A stretch of 64,000 nucleotides of DNA from positions 1 to 64,000 of the forward strand of contig NZ_JAMKFE010000015.1 of assembly GCF_023721835.1 (NCBI RefSeq). Direction: 5' to 3'. The notes below the pieces were generated by a model that did no database searches, was not told the DNA's origin, and worked only from the letters and a program-made list of their open reading frames with translations. This DNA is from Caldimonas mangrovi. GTDB lineage: Bacteria > Pseudomonadota > Gammaproteobacteria > Burkholderiales > Burkholderiaceae_C. Shown piece by piece: positions 57,563 through 64,000 of this stretch; positions within the stretch are counted from its first letter, which is position 1; every line of letters starts with the position of its first letter. The translations under genes and the position numbers were made by a program.

Positions 57563-60253
57563 TCATGGCGTGCCGGTCAACGCGCCTTCGCACGACACGT
57601 TGCCCGCCCTGCCAGGCTCCCATCGGACGTTCGCCACCGACAGCTCGAAGCTGCCGGAGCTGTACACCAGCAAAGGCGTGTTGATGCCCGAGAAGTCGGT
57701 GCCGCGGTCGGCGAAGCACTGCAGCGGGACGGCAAGCTCGGTCCAGCCATTGACCGGCATCGCGTTCATCGCCGAGGTCACGTCGATCTCGCCGATGCAT
57801 GGGTAGCCGCAGTCCACGCGCAGCTTCACCGCGTCGGTCGGCGCGGTGCTGACCCGGGCCTCGAAGACCAGCGCACCACCGGCATTCAGGTAAGGCAGCA
57901 GATCGACCTTGTCGTTCTCGTTCTGGCTTTGCAGATAGAGCTGGCCCATCGCGTTGTTCCAGCGCGCACGGATCGCAGCCCACTGGCGGCCGCCTTCGTC
58001 GTCGACCGGCGTCGCGGTGATCTCGCCTTGCGGCGGCTCGGTGCTGCTCGCGGTCGACAACGCAACGACATTGCTCCAACTCGACGGCGCACCGATGCGC
58101 ACGGCCCAGCCGGGCTCGACCGCGCCGCCGCTGAAGAAGCCGATCGGCTCGGTGGCCGAGCCCCCGCCGCCGCCCGGCGGTTGGCCGCAGCCCTGGCTGA
58201 TGCTGGTCTCGTCGTATTGGGGTTGCGCAGCGCCCGGCTGCGCATAGCTGAGCCCGTAGCCGTAGGGGTACAGCGGATCGTAGCCTTCCTGTCCGCGGTT
58301 CAATGCCACCTGGCAGGCCGAGCGCGGCCACGAGTACGACAGCTTGCCACTGAAGTCGTGGTCGACGCTGCCGTCGGCCTTGCGAAACAGCACGTCGGTG
58401 AGGCCGTCGCCTTCGGTGCCCGGCAGCCAGGCGGCGACAAAGGCGTCGGAGCGATTGATCTCGCGGTTGGCGTGCAGCGGACGGCCCGAGTACATCACCG
58501 TGACGATCTTTTTGACGCCCTTGGCCTTCAACGCGTCGATCAGCGCCAGGTCTTCCGGGCGCCAGCGCGCGTGCTCCAGCGTCTTGTTCGGCCCGATGTC
58601 GCCGATGCCTTCGGCGTATGGTGTTTCGCCGATGACCACCAGCGCCACGTCATGTTCGGGCGTGGCCAGGTCGGCGCCGGCGCTGGTGTCGAGTTCGGCG
58701 TTCGGCGCGATCTGCTGCACCGCCTGCCACAGCGTGCGGCCCCCGCCGTAGTCGGCATTGACGTTGTCGGTGCCTTGCCAGGTGAGCGTCCACCCGCCGG
58801 TCTGGTTGGCCAGGCTGTCGGCGCTCTTGCCGGCGACCAGGATCTTCGCGTCGCGCGCCAGCGGCAGCACCCCGTCGTTGTTCTTCAGCAGCACCAGCGA
58901 CTTGCGCACCGCTTCGCGCGCCACCGCACGGTGTTCAGCGCTGCCGACCTCGCGCGAGGCCAGCCGCTCGGACGGCTTGGGCTTGTCGAACAGGCCGGCG
59001 CGCAGCTTGACGCGCAGGATGCGGCGCACGGCATCGTCGATGCGCGCCATCGGGATCTCGCCGGCCTCGACACTCGCGATCGTGTTGGTGATGAACGCGA
59101 GCCAGTCGTCGCGGTACGGCACCATCACCATGTCGATGCCGGCGTTGATCGCGTGCGCGCAGTCGGCGTTGGTGCAGTCGACGGTCGAGTCGCTGTTGGC
59201 TTGGTTGACCTGGCCAATGCCGTTCCAGTCCGACACGACGAAGCCGTCGAAGCCCATCTTGGTCTTCAGCACGTCGGTCAGCAGGTATTTGTGGCCATGC
59301 ATCTTGTCGGCGCGTGCCGCATCGCCTTGCGCCGCGTCCTGCCAGCTGCTGAACGACGCCATCACTGTCTGCGCACCGGCCTGCAGCGCCGTGAAGTAGC
59401 CGCGGCCGTGCATGTTGATCAGCTCGCGTTCGTCGACGCGGGTCACCCCCTGGTCCTTGCCATCGATGGTGCCGCCGTCACCGATGTAGTGCTTCGCGGT
59501 CGCCACCACTTTCTCGTTCGCCTGCACATCGTCGGCCAGTGCGCCTTGCAACCCGCGCACGATCTCGCCGGCGTAGGACTGCACCAGCAGCGGGTCCTCG
59601 GCAAAGCCCTCGTACGTGCGGCCCCAGCGGTCGTCGCGCACGACGGCCAGCGTCGGGCCGAACGCCCAGTCGATGCCGGTGCGGGCCACCTCGCGTGCGG
59701 TGACCTCGCCGATGCGGCGCATCAGGTCGGGGTCGCGTGCCGCGCCCAGGCCGATGTTGTGCGGGAACATCGTCGCGCCGCGCACATTGTTGTGCCCGTG
59801 CACCGCGTCCGTGCCCCAGATCAGCGGGATCGGGTTGGCATTGGCCGGGTCGACCGATGCCTCCCACAGCGAGTCGGCCAGTGCCAGCCAGTCGTCGACC
59901 GCCGCGGCCTTGTTCTGGCCCGGGAACGAGCCGCCACCGTTGAGCACCGAGCCGATGTGGTACTGGCGGATGTCGTCGGGCGTGACACCCTGGATCTCGA
60001 CCTGTGTCATCTGGCCGACCTTCTCGGCCAGCGACAGCTTGGCGAGCAGCGCCTCCACTTCGGCTTCGAGCGCCGCATCGGTCGCGATCGCGCTGCGCAG
60101 CTGCGGCCAGTCCCTCAGTTCGGTGGTGGGGATGCGGTCATCCGGCGGGTCGTCGGAACCGCCTCCGCCGCAGGCCACCAGGCCCGCCGCGACCAAGGAT
60201 GCAAAAGTGCAGGCAAAGGCCAGCCTGCGCCTCGCCCGATGGCGTGCGTTCAT
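57563..60253 (-). CDS. GH3 beta-glucosidase/glucan exohydrolase lipoprotein
   Basis: 896 residues. Lipoprotein signal MNARHRARRRLAFACTFASL with lipobox LVAC then GGGGSDD. GH3 N-domain: IPLIWGTDAVHGHNNVRGAT, VARTGIDWAFGPTLAVVRDD, VVATAKHYIGDGGTIDGKDQ; nucleophile Asp in FDGFVVSDWNG (about residue 340). GH3 C-domain RKSLVLLKNNDGVLPLARDA and KIVTVMYSGRPLHANREINR. A C-terminal galactose-binding-like module (about 740-890) follows a Gly-rich linker. Family relatives (ExoP-like, CelD-like) release glucose from beta-1,3/1,4-glucans or cellobiose. Preceded by a LacI-type operator. Confidence 0.93.
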   Translation of the reverse strand: MNARHRARRRLAFACTFASLVAAGLVACGGGGSDDPPDDRIPTTELRDWPQLRSAIATDAALEAEVEALLAKLSLAEKVGQMTQVEIQGVTPDDIRQYHIGSVLNGGGSFPGQNKAAAVDDWLALADSLWEASVDPANANPIPLIWGTDAVHGHNNVRGATMFPHNIGLGAARDPDLMRRIGEVTAREVARTGIDWAFGPTLAVVRDDRWGRTYEGFAEDPLLVQSYAGEIVRGLQGALADDVQANEKVVATAKHYIGDGGTIDGKDQGVTRVDERELINMHGRGYFTALQAGAQTVMASFSSWQDAAQGDAARADKMHGHKYLLTDVLKTKMGFDGFVVSDWNGIGQVNQANSDSTVDCTNADCAHAINAGIDMVMVPYRDDWLAFITNTIASVEAGEIPMARIDDAVRRILRVKLRAGLFDKPKPSERLASREVGSAEHRAVAREAVRKSLVLLKNNDGVLPLARDAKILVAGKSADSLANQTGGWTLTWQGTDNVNADYGGGRTLWQAVQQIAPNAELDTSAGADLATPEHDVALVVIGETPYAEGIGDIGPNKTLEHARWRPEDLALIDALKAKGVKKIVTVMYSGRPLHANREINRSDAFVAAWLPGTEGDGLTDVLFRKADGSVDHDFSGKLSYSWPRSACQVALNRGQEGYDPLYPYGYGLSYAQPGAAQPQYDETSISQGCGQPPGGGGGSATEPIGFFSGGAVEPGWAVRIGAPSSWSNVVALSTASSTEPPQGEITATPVDDEGGRQWAAIRARWNNAMGQLYLQSQNENDKVDLLPYLNAGGALVFEARVSTAPTDAVKLRVDCGYPCIGEIDVTSAMNAMPVNGWTELAVPLQCFADRGTDFSGINTPLLVYSSGSFELSVANVRWEPGRAGNVSCEGALTGTP

Positions 60254-60326
60254 GTCGTCTCCTCAGGTGTTGGTTGAAGACGCAGGACCGTCTGCGGGCC
60301 CTGCTGGAACGCACGATAGCGAGACG

Positions 60327-60340
60327 TGAAATCGATTTCA
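60327..60340. promoter_or_regulatory. LacI-family-type operator TGAAATCGATTTCA
   Basis: A perfect 14-bp palindrome with central CG, typical of LacI/GalR-family operators, 74 bp upstream of the GH3 start in an unusually AT-rich promoter region (60327-60395). No LacI-family gene is in the window, so the regulator is encoded elsewhere and probably senses a sugar. Confidence 0.6.
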
Positions 60341-60388
60341 ATAAGCTTTCATTAATTTATTTGAAAGATCTTGTAATCAAATTCAAGG

Positions 60389-61063
60389 TCAGCCTTGTAG
60401 CGGTCGCAGTGCCTGGCCGAGCCGCTCGGTCAGGTACAGGCTGGCTTCGGCGCCGTGCATGCCCATGAGCCGCGCGGCTTCGTCGGCATCGCCGCGCGCG
60501 ATCGCATCGGCGATGTGTTCGTGGTCGTCCCACGCCACCTCGCGCAGCCACGAAGCCTGCAGCGCCGCACCCATGGCACGCCGGATGTGGTGCCAGTGCA
60601 CGTGAGCGCTCTGCCACAGCAGTGCGTTGCGCGCCGCCGCATAGACCGCGTTGTGGAACGAGGTGTCGGCTTCGATCATCGCGCGCACGCTCTTGCCGGT
60701 GGCGGCCTTGCGGCCGCGCTCGAGGATCTTGGGATCGATGCGTGCGCGATGCTGGCTGGCCAGCCGCGCCGCCAGCGCGTCGAGGGCGCTGCGTACTTCA
60801 TAGATCTGGGCGATCTCGCCGGGGTCGAGCGGCGCGACGATGAGGCCGCGGCCCACAGCGTCGAGCAGGAAGCGGTCCTTCTTCAGCAACCGCATCGCCT
60901 GCACCACGGGCTGGCGCGATACCGCGAGCCGCTGTGCCAGCTCTTCCTGGTTCAGCCGGGTGCCGGGCGGCAGCGAACCTTCACTGATCGCGTCGAGCAG
61001 CGCGTGGTACACCTTCTCGACCAGGTCGGGAGCCGATTCGAGTTTTTGCAGGCGGTCGGGCAT
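60389..61063 (-). CDS. GntR-family (FCD domain) transcriptional regulator
   Basis: 224 residues from ATG 61063; the frame opens 14 codons earlier across a GTATAC palindrome (61082-61087) that may be its own operator. Winged HTH: VEKVYHALLDAISEGSLPPG, RLNQEELAQRLAVSRQPVVQ. FCD domain: IAQIYEVRSALDALAARLAS, DTSFHNAVYAAARNALLWQS, EHIADAIARGDADEAARLMG with conserved Asp/His metal or acid-binding residues. Regulators of this class control organic-acid or sugar-acid genes; the FadR-type palindrome at 26153 might be its target, though it is 35 kb away. Confidence 0.88.
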   Translation of the reverse strand: MPDRLQKLESAPDLVEKVYHALLDAISEGSLPPGTRLNQEELAQRLAVSRQPVVQAMRLLKKDRFLLDAVGRGLIVAPLDPGEIAQIYEVRSALDALAARLASQHRARIDPKILERGRKAATGKSVRAMIEADTSFHNAVYAAARNALLWQSAHVHWHHIRRAMGAALQASWLREVAWDDHEHIADAIARGDADEAARLMGMHGAEASLYLTERLGQALRPLQG

Positions 61064-61111
61064 GGCGGGATTTTGCACGGTGTATACGGAATTCAAAGTG
61101 CGCACGAACCG

Positions 61112-61705
61112 TCAGCCCTGCTCGAACCCGATGCGAGCCGCAACCTCGACCTGCGCTGATGTACCTGCCTGGCCGGCTTGCACGACAAGGCCCTCGCCCG
61201 CTGCGACAGCGGAACCCGTCAGCGCCATGATGTTCGCCTGATGCGTGACCCACACCTCGAAGCGGCCCGGTTCCAGCCGCCGCAATGCTTGCGCCATGCG
61301 CTCACGTCGACGCGGCGCCTCGCCACGGTTGCCGAACAGGGAATCGAGCACGGGCCAGGGCTGGTGGTGGCCGAACGCGAGCTTCGCAGTGTCGACACAG
61401 CGACACCACGCGCTCGACCGCACCGCGGACGGGGTCAGCGTGTACCGCCCGAACCACCGGCCGATGCGCAGCGACTGCTCGCGGCCTTGCTCGGACAGGT
61501 TGCGTTGGGTGCGGCAATCGCCTGGCCGGAAACCCGGTGGGTCGCCCACGCCGGCCACCGTCGCGGCGTGCCGCAGCAGCACCGCGACACCGCCCCGACG
61601 CAACAATTCGACCGCAGGCGGCCCAGCCTGGCCCCCTGCTGGCACGGCCATCCATCCCGGCCCCAGCACCAGCACCTGGCGGCGCGACCACAGCGATGAC
61701 GTCAC
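61112..61705 (-). CDS. Histidine phosphatase-like exported protein
   Basis: 197 residues from GTG 61705, chosen because GAAGGG lies eight bases upstream; ATGs at 61741 and 61825 extend it. N-terminus VTSSLWSRRQVLVLGPGWMA has a twin-arginine-like signal. Histidine-phosphatase motifs: VAVLLRHAAT (catalytic RH), NLSEQGREQSLRIGRWFGRY, SSAWCRCVDTAKLAFG and second His in FEVWVTHQANIMALTG. Similar small secreted phosphatases include Ais-like proteins, which act on periplasmic phosphate groups. Follows on the minus strand before the GntR gene. Confidence 0.75.
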   Translation of the reverse strand: MTSSLWSRRQVLVLGPGWMAVPAGGQAGPPAVELLRRGGVAVLLRHAATVAGVGDPPGFRPGDCRTQRNLSEQGREQSLRIGRWFGRYTLTPSAVRSSAWCRCVDTAKLAFGHHQPWPVLDSLFGNRGEAPRRRERMAQALRRLEPGRFEVWVTHQANIMALTGSAVAAGEGLVVQAGQAGTSAQVEVAARIGFEQG

Positions 61706-61988
61706 GGCGTGTCCCTTCACCCTGGCGACCGATCGGATCATCGTCCCAAGCGCAACTCCCCGCCGTGGGCAAGGTGGGCAGCGTCGATGCCGCCCTGCCT
61801 TGCCTGTCCCCCCTTCATGGGACATCGCCCACGGCAGCCGGCTCGAACGTCGTGATCCATCCCTAACTTGCAGGGCACGCCACCCTCATCCGCGGGTGGT
61901 GTGACGAGGCGTACGCGCGACAATGACTGCCTTTGTTTCTGTACGTAGCACGGGGCCCCTGCCCGGGCCGCCATCGCGAGGAAAGCGC

Positions 61989-63545
61989 ATGACCCAGGCT
62001 TCATCGGACGACGACAAGACGATCATCGGGCCGTCGTCCGTGATGCCTGACCGCGGGCAGGATTTTTCGAACTCCGCGCTCGTGAGCCACACGCTGCCGG
62101 TCGGCACCCGGCTCGGCGAGTTCGAGATCACCGGCCTGATCGGCGAAGGCGGTTTCGGCATCGTCTACCTCGCGTACGACGCCTCGCTGCAGCGGCAGGT
62201 CGCGCTGAAGGAATACATGCCGTCATCGCTCGCGTCGCGCTCGACACTGGGCGCGAACGTGGCGGCCAAGTCCGAGCGGCACGCGGAGACCTTCAAGGTC
62301 GGTTTGCGCAGTTTCGTCAACGAAGCGCGGCTGCTGGCGCGCTTCGACCACCCGGCGCTGGTGAAGGTCTACCGCTTCTGGGAAGCGAACGGCACCGCCT
62401 ACATGGTGATGCCCTACTACCAGGGCCCCACGTTGAAGGCCGCCCTCGCGGCGATGGGTCAACGCCCTGACGAGGCCACGCTGCGGGGCTGGTTGCGCCC
62501 GCTGCTCGATGCACTGGAGGTGATGCACCAGGCCAGTTGCTACCACCGCGACATCGCACCCGACAACATCCTGCTCACCGACAGCGGCCCGCTGCTGCTC
62601 GATTTCGGTGCAGCCCGCCGCGTGGTGGGCGACATGACGCATGCGCTGACCGTCGTGCTGAAACCGGGTTATGCGCCGATCGAGCAGTACGGCGAGGCGC
62701 CGTCGATGACACAAGGCGCCTGGACCGACCTTTACGCACTGGCCTGCGTTGTCTACTACGCGATCACCGGCACCACGCCGATGTCGTCGGTCGAGCGACT
62801 GATCGCCGACCGGCTGCAGCCGCTGGCACAGCAGGCCGCCGGCCGCTACAGCGACCAATTCCTGCGCGCCGTCGATACCGCCCTGTCGGTCAAGCCGCAG
62901 GACCGACCGCAGAGCGTCGCCCAATTCCGACAATTGCTCGGCATCGAACCGGCGCAGGCGGCCTCCGCGCCCCAGGCGACGCCGCGCCCGGGCGTGCCCG
63001 GGGAAAGCACGGGCACACCGGCCGGAGCGGCCTCCGCGCAGGGCAGCCGCAAGGGCGTCGCCATCGCCGCGCTGGCGGTCGCGCTGCTGGGCGGTGCCGC
63101 CGCGTGGACGTATGTGACTGGTCCTGCTGTGCCGCCGGTGGCCGTCGAAGCTGCCCCTGCTGGCACGCCCGCGGTGATCGAGAGCCCGCTGCAGGCCGTG
63201 GCCGCGCCGGCCGCCGCAAGACGCGCACACGAGCCGGCACCCACGCCCGTCGCAATGCCGGCCGTCGCCCCCGCCGCCGCACCGGCACCCGCTGCCGAGG
63301 CGGTCGTGCCGCCTCGACCAACGCCGATGCCGGCCGCTGCACCGGCACCCGCACCTGCACCGGTGCAGGCTGTGCGCATCGAGGCATCGGCCCGTCCGGC
63401 GCCGGCGCGCCCGGCTCCCGCGCCGGCCCCGGCCCCGGCCGTCTCGGCGGTTGACCAGGCACGCTGCACCGACATCCTGCAAAAGGCCTCACTCCAGGCC
63501 CTGAGTTCCAGCGAGACCGATTTTCTGAAGAGGGTATGCAAATGA
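61989..63545 (+). CDS. Transmembrane Ser/Thr protein kinase
   Basis: 518 residues from ATG 61989 (GAGG upstream). Kinase domain 40-300: glycine loop IGEGGFGIVYLAYD, Lys74 in VALKEYMP, catalytic loop YHRDIAPDNILL (Asp188), DFG in LLLDFGAARR (Asp205), activation segment VVLKPGYAPIEQYGE. One membrane helix (GVAIAALAVALLGGAAAW, about 355-375) and a long extracytoplasmic Ala/Pro-rich region ending in a small domain (RCTDILQKASLQALSSSETD). PpkA-like topology, often linked to envelope or type VI functions. Overlaps the following lipoprotein gene by four bases, so they are translated together. Confidence 0.9.
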   Translation: MTQASSDDDKTIIGPSSVMPDRGQDFSNSALVSHTLPVGTRLGEFEITGLIGEGGFGIVYLAYDASLQRQVALKEYMPSSLASRSTLGANVAAKSERHAETFKVGLRSFVNEARLLARFDHPALVKVYRFWEANGTAYMVMPYYQGPTLKAALAAMGQRPDEATLRGWLRPLLDALEVMHQASCYHRDIAPDNILLTDSGPLLLDFGAARRVVGDMTHALTVVLKPGYAPIEQYGEAPSMTQGAWTDLYALACVVYYAITGTTPMSSVERLIADRLQPLAQQAAGRYSDQFLRAVDTALSVKPQDRPQSVAQFRQLLGIEPAQAASAPQATPRPGVPGESTGTPAGAASAQGSRKGVAIAALAVALLGGAAAWTYVTGPAVPPVAVEAAPAGTPAVIESPLQAVAAPAAARRAHEPAPTPVAMPAVAPAAAPAPAAEAVVPPRPTPMPAAAPAPAPAPVQAVRIEASARPAPARPAPAPAPAPAVSAVDQARCTDILQKASLQALSSSETDFLKRVCK

Positions 63546-64000
63546 AGCCAACCACCACAAGACAGCGAGGAGCGCTCGCCGCTGCCTTGCTTGCATTGAT
63601 TGCATTCGTCGCCGGCTGCGCGGCACCGCAGGCCACCCGGGTCACCGACGAGTTGCCGTTCGAGCAGGCCGTCGTGCAGGCCACCGACGGCCTGGTTTCG
63701 CAGACGCAGACCTTGCCGGCCTTCCTGGCCAAGGTCGAATCGAAGATCGCCAAGCGCGGCGTGGTGCTCGACCCGATGCTCGACGCCGGCAGCGGCCAGC
63801 AGACCGGGGCCACGCAGACGCTCGAGAAACAGGTCACCGAGCACATGACGGCGAAGTACGACCAGATCGAGATCCTGCCCTTCCAGTCGTCCAACCTGGG
63901 CAAGGCCCAATACCTGCTGACCGGCACGATGACGCGCGTGCAGACCGCACGCTCGAAAAAGGCCGCGCTCAAGATCAACCTTGCACTGACCGAGTTGCGC
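63542..64000 (+). CDS. Lipoprotein, partial (kinase partner, CsgG/LpoB-like)
   Basis: 153 codons before the window ends. Signal ALAALLALIAFVAGCAAP-type (lipobox VAGC), then helical region and EILPFQSSNLGKAQYLLTGT, a pattern seen in CsgG/FlgO/LpoB-like outer-membrane lipoproteins (beta strand, LLTGTMTRV). The ATG overlaps the kinase stop, implying joint function, perhaps substrate or co-receptor for the kinase. The 3' part is missing, so the family is tentative. Confidence 0.65.
   Translation, partial: MKPTTTRQRGALAAALLALIAFVAGCAAPQATRVTDELPFEQAVVQATDGLVSQTQTLPAFLAKVESKIAKRGVVLDPMLDAGSGQQTGATQTLEKQVTEHMTAKYDQIEILPFQSSNLGKAQYLLTGTMTRVQTARSKKAALKINLALTELR

Noticed and set aside
57425-60277. 950-codon plus-strand open frame
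   Set aside because: It is the antisense of the GH3 gene, which has complete catalytic motifs and a lipoprotein signal.

Overview
The window is high-GC DNA read as a betaproteobacterial chromosome, most likely order Burkholderiales. The reasons are the Tct-type (TTT) transporter, an oxalyl-CoA/formyl-CoA oxalate gene set, an Ala/Lys-rich histone-like protein and dense high-GC codon use. No rRNA or tRNA gene was seen, and the species is not identified.

Region 1 (1-11.4 kb) is chromosomal. It holds the tail of a LivF-like ABC ATPase, a histone-like protein, a PhoX phosphatase, two small unknowns, a SiaB-like protein beside an EAL-CBS-GGDEF protein, and an ExeM-type secreted DNase next to a UshA-type 5'-nucleotidase lipoprotein. 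PhoX, DNase and nucleotidase together suggest phosphate or nucleotide scavenging from extracellular DNA. A gene-poor stretch follows (11.4-12.3 kb).

Region 2 (12.3-18.3 kb) is a compact filamentous (inovirus) prophage. It has a repressor-like HTH membrane protein, an ssDNA-binding protein, four tiny genes, an HUH replication protein, a 41-aa major coat protein, a strong central terminator, a 19-aa ORF, a pIII-like adsorption protein, a pVI-like protein and Zot. It is bounded by a 14-bp direct repeat spaced exactly 6,000 bp apart. The right copy lies in a dif-like XerC/XerD site, so the window probably lies near the replication terminus.

Region 3 (18.4-26.2 kb) carries a DUF2254 membrane protein, a phosphoribosyltransferase-HAD fusion, a LysR/MFS divergent pair, and a gluconolactonase-like plus D-2-hydroxyacid dehydrogenase pair under a perfect GntR/FCD-type operator.

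Region 4 (26.3-55.7 kb) looks like a complete oxalate-utilisation island. It contains a LysR gene, a NAD-linked molybdenum formate dehydrogenase (with FdsG and FdsB fused), an HPP-CBS membrane protein, a two-component system, two Crp/Fnr paralogues flanking an oxalate:formate antiporter, oxalyl-CoA decarboxylase, a TerC protein, a TctCBA transporter, two formyl-CoA transferases around a PAS protein, a SucD-like protein lacking its catalytic His, an FAH-family protein, a PanE-like reductase (candidate oxalyl-CoA reductase), a LysR regulator, and gcl-hyi-glxR. The proposed flow is oxalate to oxalyl-CoA, then either to formyl-CoA, formate, CO2 and NADH for energy, or by reduction to glyoxylate, tartronate semialdehyde and glycerate for carbon. 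Four intergenic copies of TTGAC-N4-GTCAA sit in front of the HPP, oxc, tctC and gcl units and probably define a Crp/Fnr regulon.

Region 5 (55.9-64 kb) has a DHA2-type efflux pump with an apparently broken N-terminus, a GH3 beta-glucosidase lipoprotein with a LacI-like operator upstream, a GntR regulator, a histidine-phosphatase-like exported protein, and a transmembrane Ser/Thr kinase overlapping a lipoprotein gene cut by the window end.
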